From positions 2,156,166 through 2,220,165 of the forward strand of contig CALYLW010000130.1 of NCBI GenBank assembly GCA_944989445.1: 64,000 nucleotides of DNA, in the 5' to 3' direction. Positions within the stretch are counted from its first letter, which is position 1. Every line of letters begins with the position of its first letter. This document shows positions 44,650 to 57,640 of the stretch, one piece after another. Both the position numbers and the translations under genes were made by a program. This DNA comes from Ampullaceana balthica. Taxonomy: Eukaryota; Mollusca; Gastropoda; Lymnaeidae. Under the pieces are notes generated by a model that was not told the origin of the DNA, made no database searches, and worked only from the letters and a program-made list of their open reading frames with translations.

Positions 44650-45485
44650 TTGGAAAATTGACATCTGAAGAAGTAACTAGGAAAACGAGATCAGATGCTG
44701 GAATTTTATTCAATTCAATGCAATCTTTTTCTCTTCTATGTTATCTCAATTTATGGGAACCCGTCATTTTTTAAATTAATGCAAAGCCATTTCATGGAAC
44801 AAAGAGATGTGCTATTACAAAATGCTGTTATATCAGCCAAACAATTTGTGAAGAGATGGAGATATCAACTGAACGCCGAGTTAGAAGGAGAAAAAATATG
44901 AGTAGGGAAAAATTCAGAAGACGTGATTCTATCTTGAGAACAAGAAGTACAACGAGTTATGTTTTTATCCATGGATGGAATTATAAAATAAAAGAAAATA
45001 ACGCTTTGATGAGTTGCGTGTCCTTGCAAGAAAATATTCGTATATAATACCATACTAAAGGAAGAATTTGAACATCAAATAAATTACTTTATTGACATTG
45101 ATAAAGAACAGTTCAATATGGAAAGAAAAAGGACCCAGGATTTTATGGCTCTACCTACACTGCAAGAAGAGGCATTATGTTAGAAAAACGGGGGGAAATG
45201 CATCCTTGATCTATTAAAATTTATTCAACGGTATAGATTGGAAAATTCTGTACCCAACATTGTAATTTTGCTATGATTTTTTTCAAATATTGTTATTAGT
45301 GTCGCTAGTTGTGAAAGGAGCTTCTCCAAACTGATAATTGATAAAAATTATATTCGTTCCACAATGAGTGATTAAAGACATCAAAATCTTGCAACATTGT
45401 CCATAAAACAAGATATTACAAATAATTTTAATTTTGATAGCATAATACACGATTTTTCTATTATGAAAGTTAGGAAAGTAAATGT
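44650..45485 (+). pseudogene. outer hAT transposase, C-terminal half (zinc-finger MYM 1-like)
   Basis: Plus-strand pieces in several frames: LTSEEVTRKTRSDAGILFNS then LLCYLNLWEPVIF (about 44660-44775), LLQNAVISAKQFV (about 44810-44850), EISTERRVRRRKNMSREKF (about 44856-44915), EFEHQINYFIDIDKEQFNME (about 45064-45125), and SVASCERSFSKL, NYIRSTMSD, stop, HQNLATLSIKQDI, FDSIIHDF (about 45298-45455). The last is the hAT dimerisation domain. Catalytic N-terminal half not found. Many frameshifts; non-functional. Confidence 0.88.
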
Positions 45486-45853
45486 ATAAATATGTTTACA
45501 TACTAATGTATACAATTTCTTTGTTTGTAAACAAAAATCAGTTATTTATAAATACAAAATAAAAGAAGAGTAATTGGTAATGCTTTTTTAGTGTAAATTT
45601 GGAATATGTTTTGTCTCATTGGGGTGGGGGGACACCTGCGAGTGCGACCTCAGTAACTTTCGTGTGGCCTGAATTATCTTGTATTTTTATAAATACGTAT
45701 TTATAGGTCTATCATCTTATGCGGCCTCTTTTATTACTGCTTACATAAATATGGCATGCAATGGTAAACAATTTTCCCACCTTTACTTTGTTTCAATTAC
45801 AATTATTTATTCATGTTTATTAATTTTTAAAAACCATAATATAATCCACTAAG

Positions 45854-46265
45854 TGGCCGTCCGTAAATGACGTCAAACTATTTTGGCCGATTTTTCACCC
45901 CCTCCCTCCTCGTCACACGTCGTCACAAAAACGTATACCCCTTCTTCAATAAGGCGTCACTAAGCTTTGACCCCCCCCCCATAAAAGCCGTATATTCTGT
46001 TTGAAAATGAGCATGTTTCAAATTAAATTTTTGCCATTTAAGTATGTTTTTAGTGTAACGCTGCATTCTAATATCGTTACACGCGTTTTACATAAACTTC
46101 ATTAAATAAAGTGTCAGCAATCAAATATTTAAGTGTAAATTTAAAGTTGGGTGTTTTGACGTGACGTCACATTTCTTAAACACACACACCCCTCGTCACA
46201 CATTGTCACAAACGTGTGACTCCCTCCCCCCCCCCAGGTGCGTGACGTTATTTATGGATGGCCCC
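45854..46265. mobile_element. GGGCCGTCCATAAA-type MITE, both ends present
   Basis: Begins tggccgtccgtaaatgacgtc and ends gcgtgacgttatttatggatggcccc (read as gcgtgacgttatttatgga then tggcccc). The inside holds several cgtcaca and tgacgtcaca words. Orientation is opposite to the truncated copy at 44036-44410, and both lie in the same outer hAT. Confidence 0.8.
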
Positions 46266-46332
46266 TAAAAAGGGCGGCAAATTGGAGACCGCCCCGGGCG
46301 GCAAAAGTTCTAGCTACGCCACTGCTCGGGTG

Positions 46333-46690
46333 ACTGAAATAAGCTCTCGTGAAACAAACTTCAAACATCGGAGAAGCTGTCAACTTCTCGAGGTGGCCTC
46401 CTCCCCACGCCACCCCGACTGTATATTTGTGGATAACGTAAATACACGAGAGCGTTTGTTTACGCGGCGTGAGTCGCAATGGGGGTGGTTACATTTAAAT
46501 GATAAACATGCGCCCCTAAAGGGAGTTCAGGACGTGCTTTGCCCCAACATGGCTGCTTGAGATTTACTTCCCCTTTAATTATAAACCGAACCAATCGTTC
46601 CAGTTGCTAATGGGGTCTTCGTTTCTTTGGAGAAAACTTTCTACCTATTTGAGATACGAGTTATCTTGAACAATTTATCTTCTAACACAC
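46333..46690. other. non-coding, no gene seen
   Basis: Unique sequence after the nested stack; no recognised domain. Confidence 0.4.
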
Positions 46691-47160
46691 ATTATCATGC
46701 CCTGTGTGGCCATAATACAGTTTATATCATGAACACTCTGTGATACAATTTATGCAGCTATTGGTGATGATACAACGTACGTCAATGTAATACTACGTAT
46801 CGTGTGAAAACTATCTGTGACAAAGGGATCGTGATCTTTTTATCTGCGATGCAACGTGTCATGTTGAATGCATTGGTGGCACGAGTTACCAGGAGTACAC
46901 CATGCATACAACGTATCATTATATACACTAGTCATACATATCTATCAGAGATACACATAGCATACAACTTATCATTATACACTATATACAATCTATCAGG
47001 ATACACAAGATACAACTTATCATTAGACGCTATATACAATCTATCAGGATACCCTTGCACGACATATGAAAAATACCCCCAAAACAACCTTTCATTAAAC
47101 TCGTGATACAACGTATCAGAGTATGCTATCACAACCTATCACTAAACCCCTGATGCAACT
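46691..47160. repeat. old, diverged tandem repeat around 'gatacaacttatcatt'
   Basis: Words of the type tacaacttatcattatacac, tacaatctatcaggatac and tacaacgtatcag recur at roughly 22-30 bp spacing. 46960-47060 is the best preserved part (a ~53-bp unit twice). Heavy divergence suggests an old array. Confidence 0.75.
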
Positions 47161-48734
47161 TACCAATATAGAACTTGTCATGTTTTTTCCAATCTTATAT
47201 CAAGCGTATGTTTCCTTTGATTCAAGATATTCCCTACTTTGATGCTATGTTTCATGTTCAAATTAACTCATACTGAAATTTGTTAATGCTATTCTTTTTT
47301 CCCGCTTCATGACACGACCACGCGTTCTAACACACAAATACAAGTCCTCATACATTCATATCTTAGTTTTTACATGATTACATGATTAAATAATCACAAG
47401 TGGCGTCGGAGAATGGAGGGAAAACGGTCGGACCGCCGCTGGCAACATTTTTACATCCTCACATAAAGGGTTGACATTTGAATCCAACTGTATAACTTGC
47501 ATTTTATCGAAGAACGAACGGAAAATACCTTTACCCTTCCGGGGGCCACTTACCCCAATAGCGCCCCACATAAATGTCTTTTTCAAATTATCTCCAATAA
47601 AAAAACATTCACATACTTTAAATGACGGTGGTTTCGCAACTGCATGGAAAACTGTGTTCGGGTGAAAATGAGAGAAAAATTTTAAGGCAAAGCGCGGCTC
47701 AGTTGGCGGGCATCAGCATTTATCACTTTAAGTAACGCACAGGTCACGGCGCACTATCTCGTGACATCCGCGTCTAACCATCCGCGTCAACATCATTAAT
47801 AATAGGGCCCTCGCCTTCAGCTCGGGGAGTGATCAGTTGATGTTGTTGTCGGTCAGGAGAGTATGATATCAGCAGTCAACACTTGTGACGTCATGCGCGA
47901 GTGAGCTAAAGTTGTGAGCCACTGCCAACAAGCAAACGAAAATTTTGTTGAAATCTTATTCGAACGAACGGCGAGCAAAACAAAAATAATCCAAGCTCTT
48001 GAAAGTAATTTTAAGCTACGCTCTTGTCCATGAAATTGGACTTGAATGACTGTTGGCTAAACACGGTAAAGATTTAGGGGGGGGCGCCTCATTTTGAGCA
48101 CCCCGGCCCCAAAACAGCTTTATTTACAATTTAATACACACGTTAAAAGAGAAAAGATTCATTGAATGACTCAAGAAATCCTCAAGTTAAGAGCAGTGTG
48201 ACAGGATAATGCATGGATGTGTTGGTGACGTCACATGCAGTCGTGAATTCACCCAGCGACTATTATTAAGGTAGTTACACACATACACGCTTCCGTAGCC
48301 ATAATCTGGAGAAACCCCATACTATAAATAATTCCATTATCCGACGTCACAGACATTAGTGCATCATCATCACTCAACATTGACTTATTATAGCCAAGGT
48401 TTCATAGGGGTTCAAATAGTTGTGTGTGATAAAATGTTGTTTGGGCAATAAAAAGTCTAAAATTGAGGAGTATGTAGTTTTGTACATAAAATATATCATT
48501 TGGCAATAAAAAGTCTAAAACTCAGGGCTACGTCCCATGCATGTCATTTAGTTAACCTGACGTCAGGTATTCACGCCTTGTTGGTTGTCTCGCCGTTGTA
48601 TTTGCAGACGCGGGTGGGAGATGGGGAGAGAAGGGGGAGTTGGACGGGGGGATTGGCATCAGATATTTTTTTTATCAAGACACCAAACGTTTTTAACTTC
48701 ACGTCATTGTATCAAATCTCATGACGTCATCAAC

Positions 48735-48738
<4 letters not shown>
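47161..48738. other. non-coding, no gene seen
   Basis: Unique sequence. The phrase caataaaaagtctaaaa occurs twice near 48447 and 48504. No domain in short open frames. Confidence 0.4.
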
Positions 48739-48826
<88 letters not shown>

Positions 48827-48846
48827 AACACACATACATACACACG
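48739..48846. repeat. compound (TC)n(AC)n microsatellite
   Basis: TC run to about 48772 followed by AC run to 48821 with aaacaaacac and cataca degraded end. Confidence 0.97.
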
Positions 48847-50104
48847 CATACATTCTTCAATTTTCCGACAATCGAACACAAAGAACACCAGCTCGTGACT
48901 TGAAAACATTTTTCTTATATTAAACAAAGACTTTTGGCATTTCATCCCTCGGCGATCTTTCGGGATGGAATGATCTGAAGAGGTCATCGTGACATCAAGA
49001 CGAAAGAGAGAGAGAGAGAGCTGTCCTGTCGATTGAACTTGGCCTTATGACGCTTACAACATCCAGCAATAACACAGACAGACGACTGGAGATAGAACAA
49101 ACATGAGACAACATAGACAACATAAGAAATCAGAAGACTACAGAAAACAACAGGAGACAACATTGTGTATCAACAATGTAATTAAGACACTTACAGGTTA
49201 TTCCATTTTTAAAAAAAATTACTGCTAGTGGACATTTACGTTAAATTAAAATAATGCCCCACTCATCCCCCCCCCCAAATCAACATCACCGCATCACCAA
49301 TGGCTGGGCGTCACGCTGACATAGACAACATCATTAATTATGGACGACTCGTTTAAGACTCTTCTGTATTTGAGGATATTTTGGTCGCGTCTTAGCGAGC
49401 TAGGAGGATTATGATTGACAAGCGGGGAGAAAGGATCAATCTGTGAGCGTCAGTACAAGGTTAACAAATGCGTCCCCTCTTACGTGGAAATATAAACATA
49501 TTTTTTTATATAATGTTTCGCAAGAAATTGAAAAATTACTGGTAGATTAAAGTTATAAATGGATGCGGATTAAGGAGCAAGTCTTCTACGTTACCAATAA
49601 ACTCATTTTCGGAAAGGGTGACAATTTAACAACTGCACTCTATTACAAATATGAAGGCGAGTACGCGTGATTACAGCCTGGAAATTGAAGCATTAAGCTC
49701 CAGATGTCAATTAGCAATGACAACGCTCTTCACAAGCTTAAAGTAAACTGTTCAGAGAGGGAGGCGCTCTAAATGGTGGAGATGGGGGTGTCTTAATGGT
49801 GGGTGTGGTATTGAAATGGGGGGGGGGTGGGTAGGCATCTAAGCTTAGCGTAGGGAAAGGTCGTATTTCCGACAGAATTTCCTCGAAAAAAATGTGTAGG
49901 TAAACTTTTATAATACAAATAAAAGCGAAGTATGTGCGATCTGTTGGTCTCATCGTATCGACTAACCACCTGAAGCTCAACGATTTTGCTGAAATACACA
50001 AAAGGATATTCTTTAGGGAGAGGTGTACTGGCCTATAGATAAAGGGAGAGAAGAGAGAAAATGAGAGTGAGAGATGTGGAGAGAGTGAAAGAGGTGGAAG
50101 AGAG
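48847..50104. other. non-coding, no gene seen
   Basis: Short GA run at 49005-49020, C-run at 49266, G-run at 49820. The minus-strand frame at 49738-50172 crosses GA-rich sequence and shows no domain. Confidence 0.4.
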
Positions 50105-50245
50105 AGAGATAGAGATGGAGTAAGTATTCGGACGTGGAATGGGTTTCCATATTGAACCAGGAATTCAAACACTCTATCAATATTTAAAACTAATAAAATT
50201 CAAGACTACATAAGCTAAGGATAAGTGTAGGACTTAATAATCTTC
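50105..50245 (+). pseudogene. LINE ORF2 C-terminal tail (family 2), fourth copy
   Basis: From about 50131 the plus strand reads RTWNGFPY, a stop, TRNSNTLSIFKTNKIQDYIS, matching the WNGLPEE...FK end at 19130-19440. The following ataagtgtaggacttaataa and tcttctgtat also match the flank of that copy, so shared 3' untranslated sequence is present. Confidence 0.7.
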
Positions 50246-51024
50246 TGTATTGAAATATGATGTACTTCCCCCCACCCTCATCCCCACACCCATCTCAAGA
50301 TCTATTGACGCCTACACATATATACGCCCTTGGGTGGCGTTATAACGTCCTGAACACTTGTCAACACCATTCGTCGGTGTTGGTAAATCAATCGGTTGGA
50401 GAGTTCTCTCGAGAAGGTCGGAGGTCACGCCGCTCTCGCCGAGGACAAGCCGAGGTTGTCAAGTAGCAGGATTTAGAAGCCGTCCAGTTAGTGGCTTCAC
50501 TCACGTGACGGCCGACCTGGAAGTACTTCATGAAGCACTGAGTGCCAGCACGACCAAGAAAACTTTTGTAGTAGATTGATTCAAACTTTACGATGGGATT
50601 TTATTTAGGGTTACGCTCGTAGCCATAGGCGGATCCTTTTAAATAGAAATACAACAACACGAAACCCTCCCTCACCCCCTCCCCCTCCACAATATACTTT
50701 GACCCCCTCTTAAACGTTTTCTTTAATTACTTTAATTAATTGTTTGTTGTGGTTATTTCCTGTAAAGATTGCAAAAGTTGGAATAGGTGCTCAACTGTAT
50801 TAACATCAAGCCATGACTGGAGAAGACTTGAATTTTGGCGCCCTCTTTACTACAATCGTTTTTAACATTTCTTGTGTCGAAGAACTATTTTGTCGAACTC
50901 TGTACTTAAAATACGAGACGCACATATGAAGGGTCCTGTGTTCCCTCGAAGCTTCGTTGATCCGTGCGCACACACACAAAAAAATAACAAACAAAAACAA
51001 CAACAAAAACAAAACTTGTGTGCA
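50246..51024. other. non-coding, no gene seen
   Basis: Unique sequence. agccataggcggatcctttt at 50621 resembles one end of the hAT family at 30171-30772; no second end was found. Confidence 0.4.
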
Positions 51025-51155
51025 TAGTTTAACATCATCAATTTTTTTTTAATTTAAAAAAAAACAAAATTTGTTGCGCGGTGTTTCTAAACTTCCGCGT
51101 GGCGTAGGTCAGATATCTCTGCTTTCGCGCAGCGTAAAGGGAATATTGGAAGGGT
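51025..51155. repeat. GC-box dispersed repeat, inverted copy
   Basis: On the minus strand it reads attccctttacgctgcgcg, then a ccacgcgg box and caccgcgcaacaaatttt, the order of the repeats at 2995-3300. Confidence 0.6.
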
Positions 51156-51330
51156 CACGTCTCTTGACAACCCCCCCCCCACAACCACATACACAATCAT
51201 AGACTTAAAGTAACCCCCGCCTGGCAACTCCCGATGTTGCCCTTGTTTGAGCTCATGTACGCTAATTTAGCAGACACAAACTGTGTTTTAAGCTTTAGCT
51301 ACGAACAACGCTATCAACAAGTATCCGCCA
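51156..51330. other. spacer, no gene seen
   Basis: C-run at 51170-51180, otherwise unique. Confidence 0.4.
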
Positions 51331-51660
51331 CTCACCAAACATCTCCAGCCATCGCAACCCGTCACCAAACATCTCCAGCCATCGCAACCCATCACCAAAC
51401 ATCTCCAGCCATCGCAACCCATCACCAAACATCCCCCAGCCATCGCAACCCATCACCAAACAGTCCAGCCATCGCAACCCATCACCAAACATCTCCAGCC
51501 ATCGCAACCCATCACCAAACATCTCCAGCCATCGCAACCCATCACCAAACATCTCCAGCCATCGCAACCCATCACCAAACATCTCCAGCCATCGCAACCC
51601 GTCACCAAACATCTCCAGCCATCGCAACCCATCACCAAACATCTCCAGCCATCGCAACCC
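51331..51660. repeat. 30-bp minisatellite, eleven units
   Basis: Eleven units of 30 bp: ctcaccaaacatctccagcc (or catcaccaaac) followed by atcgcaaccc. One unit has an extra c pair (atcccccagc, 51430) and the next lacks bases (acagtccagc, 51461), compensating the length. Frames on both strands are artefacts. Confidence 0.97.
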
Positions 51661-52308
51661 ACCTATTCAACACAAACCTTTTCTAATGATCTCAAACAGC
51701 GCAACAACGTATTCTATAACTATTTTTTTATTAATTTATTTTATTTTATTTTATTTATTTATTTTTTTGGAGGGGGAGGGGGGGTGGTGGTAAGCAAAAT
51801 CGAACTATCGCCTGAGAGTTTAGACCAATGTAAATAAACACAAATTCTGTATGACGCTACTTGGCTACTGCTCCTGACACGCCACTAGCAAACTAACTTC
51901 ATTGACGACTTTGTGGTAATCCTAAATACTGTCAAATAAAAGAGGAACTGACGGTGCTGTGCTATGTGGCACTAATTTAGACCATTCCATTCTACAAATC
52001 AATAGTCGAGGTGCGGGCATGTCACATGACAAAAATGAAGCTCTCCCATTGGTCTGAGATGTACTCAGGTCTAGTCAATAGGATTTAATGCCACGCCGTA
52101 TTTTCTCTTTCTTGTTTTTGTTAAGTATCGAGTAGGAATAGATTGGTGAAGAGTGCTCTAAATGTGGAAGGATGTATAAAAGAGGGGGTACTGGGAGGAG
52201 AGGTAAGGATGAAAGGAGGCAGAAAGAAGGATGTGTAGGAATCCGGGAGGAACAGTTAGGATTTTGAAGATGTTCAGTGGAATGAGAAGTTTTTTGAAAA
52301 AAGGAGGG
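51661..52308. other. non-coding, no gene seen
   Basis: T-rich run (51722-51770) and G-run (51771-51790). Purine-rich stretch from 52140 leads into the next array. Confidence 0.4.
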
Positions 52309-52530
52309 AGTGGGGAGATAGAGTGGGGAGATAGAGTGGGGAGATAGAGTGGGGAGATAGAGTGGGGAGATAGAGTGGCGAGATAGAGTGGGGAGATGGA
52401 GTGGGGAGATAGAGTGGGGAGATAGAGTGGGGAGATAGAGTGGGAGTGGGGAGATAGAGTGGGAGTGGGGAGATAGAGTGGGAGTGGGGAGATAGAGTGG
52501 GGAGATAGAGTGGGGAGATAGAATGGGGTT
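52309..52530. repeat. 13-bp purine-rich minisatellite
   Basis: About 16 units of 13 bp, ggggagatagagt, with three longer units carrying an extra gggagt (52440-52490). A nearly pure purine strand that could form triplex DNA. Confidence 0.95.
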
Positions 52531-52962
52531 GGTTGAGATAGAATGGTACGTAGAGGGGTAGGTGTGGAGATAGAATGGTGCGCCGAATATGAACTGATAT
52601 TTTCACTGGTCGTCTGCTCCTATCAAAGAGATCGATAACTTGTTAAAGAAATGTCAATTTTGTTAGGGGTGGGGGGTGGGTAGGTCAAGTGATTTTTTAA
52701 AACTATACAATATGCCAGATAGCCCAGATGGCACTTTTCCTGTACACTTGTGGACGTCACTTTTCGACTGGGCAGATTTTATAATTCATGGAAACGAAAA
52801 TAAAATACACCCCTCCTCACGTTCCATGAACCCTAACTAAGTTTGCCCATGACATTACCTAATATTTTTTATCATTTAAGAAATAAAATTTGACGTTTAT
52901 TTAGAGTGGTAAAAATATTGAAACGAAACAATAATAACCGCAACGGTGAGTTAAAACAGATA
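52531..52962. other. non-coding, no gene seen
   Basis: Unique sequence after the purine-rich array. Confidence 0.4.
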
Positions 52963-53038
52963 CAGTGGTTGTCAAACTGTTAGCTGCGACCCCGTAAAGT
53001 TTAACGACTGCACATCTGCCAAAAGTTGATAACCACTG
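52963..53038. mobile_element. miniature hAT-like element, 76 bp (candidate)
   Basis: cagtggttgtcaaactgtta at the left and gccaaaagttgataaccactg (read in parts agttgata, accactg) at the right are inverse ends. The inside has gcgaccccgtaaag, common in Charlie-type elements. No matching 8-bp flanks, so the target duplication is lost or the call is wrong. Confidence 0.5.
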
Positions 53039-54508
<1,470 letters not shown>

Positions 54509-54981
54509 CACCCAAACCTTAACTCTTGTCTGGAAAAAACAAAAGGAAAGAACAGAGCAAAAATAGCCACACGGCCCAGCCGCCTGTTCCTTTAAATACC
54601 GTAATGTTCGGGAATAACTTCAGCAGAGGTCAAGCTGACCTTTTCAATTTAACTCATTAAAAAAAAGAGAAGGAGAAAGAAAAAAGAAAAAAAAAGTCAT
54701 TTTAGACCAGGTTCCGGTTTGGGTTTTGTATTCACGAACCCCCAGGAAAATAACCCACCCAGAAAAGCATTGAGTGTCTTGGCTTTGTTAGCACAGAAAT
54801 GTTATTTTTCAAAAAATCAAAGGAAGAATTATATTTGATCGGACCACTGGAATCTGCAGCAAAGAAGTCGGCATGACGCGTTGTTAGCGAAATAACATCA
54901 GAGAGTCTCAAAACTTTATTTGGAATAAGAATTAAGGATAATTTTGCCCTGAATACGCATTGATCTAGCTGCCAAAAAGAC
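54509..54981. other. non-coding, no gene seen
   Basis: Purine-rich A/G run at 54655-54695, otherwise unique. Confidence 0.4.
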
Positions 54982-55313
54982 TGACCACCGAAAAGACTGG
55001 CCCTGACCACCACAGATACTGACCACCACATAGACTGACATCCACAGAGACTGACCACCACAGAGACTGACCACCACAGAGACTGACCACCACAGAGACT
55101 GACCACCAAAGAGACTGACCACCACAGAGACTGACCACCACAGAGACTGACCACCACAGAGACTGACCACCACAGAGACTGACCACCACAGAGACTGACC
55201 ACCACAGAGACTGACCACCACAGAGACTGACCACCACAGAGACTGACCACCACAGAGACTGACATCCACAGAGACTGACCACCACAGAGACTGACCACCA
55301 CAGAGACTGACCA
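54982..55313. repeat. 16-bp minisatellite
   Basis: About 20 units of 16 bp, gactgaccaccacaga, nearly invariant from 55040 on, with gacatcca variants at both ends (55027, 55260). The left edge is diverged. Because the unit lacks stops, all minus-strand frames are open (Val/Ser/Leu/Cys/Gly/Gln). Confidence 0.97.
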
Positions 55314-55579
55314 CTCATTTGTTCAGTTGCAGTGTGAGAGGATACTATTTAAGATCATACTAAATCTGTAGCCACACTTCTAACGTTGGGAATTCATGAC
55401 GTCACCATGGACACCGGTTTAAGGACATCGAGGTCGCGTCCTGGACCCCTCGTCAAGTGCTCGTCGCTGATGACCTTCCTATGTCACTGGTGTATTCTGA
55501 ATGATGACGTCAGGTTGACTCTCGTTACATGTCACGTAACTGATCGGAACCTTGGGGCAGATGATGTTGAGTTAGCTGA
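55314..55579. other. spacer between arrays, no gene seen
   Basis: Unique, GC-richer sequence; 67-residue open frame without domain. Confidence 0.4.
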
Positions 55580-56610
55580 TCGGTGTTGATACAAATTGAT
55601 GTAACGATGTTGTTACAAGTTGATATATTGATGTTGTTACAAGTTGATATATTGATGTTGTTACAAGTTGATATATTGATGTTGTTACAAGTTGATATAT
55701 TGATGTTGTTACAAGTTGATATATTGATGTTGTTACAAGTTTATATATTGATGTTGTTATAAGTTGATATATTGATGTTGTTACAAGTTGATATATTGAT
55801 GTTGTTACAAGTTGATATATTGATGTTGTTAGAAGTTGATATATTGATGTTGTTACAAGTTGATATATTGATGTTGTTACAAGTTGATATATTGATGTTG
55901 TTACAAGTTGATATATTGATGTTGTTACAAGTTGATATATTGATGTTGTTACAAGTTGATATATTGATGTTGTTACAAGTTGATATATTGATGTTGTTAC
56001 AAGTTGATATATTGATGTTGTTACAAGTTGATATATTGATGTTGTTACAAGTTGATATATTGATGTTGTTACAAGTTGATATATTGATGTTGTTACAAGT
56101 TGATATATTGATGTTGTTACAAGTTGATATATTGATGTTGTTACAAGTTGATATATTGATGTTGTTACAAGTTGATATATTGATGTTGTTACAAGTTGAT
56201 ATATTGATGTTGTTACAAGTTGATATATTGATGTTGTTAAAAGTTGATATATTGATGTTGTTACAAGTTAATATATTGATGTTGATACAAATTGATGTAC
56301 CGATATTGATAAAAGTTAATGTGCGGATGTTGATACAAATTGATGCACCGATGTTGATACAAATGACATATTGATGTTGATACAAATTGATGTAACGAGT
56401 TTGTTACAAGTTGATATATTGCTGTTGTTACAAGTTGATATATTGATGTTGTTACAAGTTGATATATTGATGTTGATACAAATTGATGTACCAATGTTGA
56501 TAAAAGTTAATGTGCGGATGTTGATACAAGTTGATATCCCAATGTTGATAAAAGTTGATATACCGATGTTGATACAAATTGATATACCGTTGATGATACA
56601 AGTTGTTGTA
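55580..56610. repeat. 24-bp minisatellite
   Basis: About 42 units: ttgttacaagttgatatatt followed by gatg. Highly uniform from 55605 to 56260 with rare single-base variants. From 56262 to 56605 units become a patchwork (gatacaaattgatgtaccga, gataaaagttaatgtgcgga), with the block order partly repeated twice. The left edge also starts with the gatacaaattgatgtaacga form, so both ends carry the divergent type. Confidence 0.97.
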
Positions 56611-56985
56611 TGGCCCGCGTTAGCAAATTTCTTTTGTACGGAATCCATTAATTTCGCAAAAAATTACTAGGAAGTTGAATTTGTGGCAAATATTTAAAAG
56701 TGAAAAAAGTTATGAATCCTGATTTCGAAAAAATAGCATCAACCCCACTCAAAACCTAATTTCATTCATAACTTAAGGCCACATATAGGGTAACATAATA
56801 TATCTGCCCGGCACCCCCATGGAAAAAAACTACCCCACCACGCACCCCGCTCCCCCATCTACTACACGCGCCCAGGCTAATAAACCAGAGCAATAGATGA
56901 GAATGTCTGTGTGTTTCCTGCTTGTATCTCAGACTTTGGCGAAAGTCACGTCTTCTCGTTGTCAAACTCCGCAACGGGCCACGGC
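56611..56985. other. spacer, no gene seen
   Basis: Unique sequence. Confidence 0.4.
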
Positions 56986-57405
56986 AACGGTCATTAATTG
57001 GTTGGTGGAGGGCAGTGCAACGGTCACTAATTGGTTGGTGGAGGGCAGTGCAACGGTCAATAATTTTGTGGTGGAGAGCAGTGCAACGGTCACTAATTGG
57101 TTGGTGGAGGGCAGTGCAACGGTCACTAATTGGTTGGTGGAGGGACGTGCAACGGTCAATAATTTTGTGGTGGAGGGCAGTGCAACGGTCACTAATTGGT
57201 TAGTGGAGGGCAGTGCAACGGTGAATAATTTTGTGGTGGAGGGCAGTGCAACGGTCACTAATTGGTTGGTGGAGGGCAGTGCAACGGTCACTAATTTTGT
57301 GGTGGAGGGCAGTGCAACGGTCACTAATTGGTTGGTGGAGGGCAGTGCAACGGTCAATAACTTTGTGGTGGAGGGCAGTGCAACGGTCACTAATTGGTTG
57401 GTGGA
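56986..57405. repeat. 33-bp minisatellite with two alternating unit types
   Basis: About 12-13 units of 33 bp: ggtggagggcagtgcaacgg, then tcactaattggtt (type A) or tcaataattttgt (type B). The order from the left is A A B A A B A B A B A B A, so the right half is an alternating 66-bp dimer. Confidence 0.96.
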
Positions 57406-57479
57406 GAGATTCTGTGATACGACTTGGGAACCACATGTAAAGTTGGGAAACAGCTGTTTGGGAAGGGGTGTTGGGGTGA

Positions 57480-57581
57480 ACTACGCTTTGTTTGTATGTT
57501 TGTTTGTTTGTTTGATTGTTTTCTTTTTGTTTTTGTTTTGTGTATGTGTGTGTGTGTTTGTGTGTGTGTTTTGTGTGTGTG

Positions 57582-57635
<54 letters not shown>

Positions 57636-57640
57636 TGTTG
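57480..57640. repeat. TTTG / (TG)n microsatellite
   Basis: tttgtttg repeats (57488-57540) followed by TG dinucleotides with tttg breaks. Confidence 0.95.

Larger units (their letters stand above)
40750..46324 (+). mobile_element. outer hAT transposon of a nested stack
   Basis: Ends cagtggcgtagcttgg (40750) and ctagctacgccactg (ending 46324), flanked by an exact 8-bp target duplication ctcgggtg (40742-40749, 46325-46332). Sub-terminal boxes ccgccccgggcggca (near 40782 and 46290) are also inverted. The 5,575-bp span is inflated by a 3.1-kb hAT (41377-44477) and a MITE (45854-46265). Its own remaining code is the plus-strand C-terminal part of a zinc-finger MYM-like hAT transposase at 44650-45485. 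Confidence 0.93.

Noticed and set aside
46258..46560. 100-residue plus frame across the outer hAT right end
   Set aside because: It reads through transposon terminus and unique flank; no domain.
50621..50650. Complete hAT element starting agccataggcggatcc
   Set aside because: Only one end resembles the 30171-30772 family; no second end or target duplication found.
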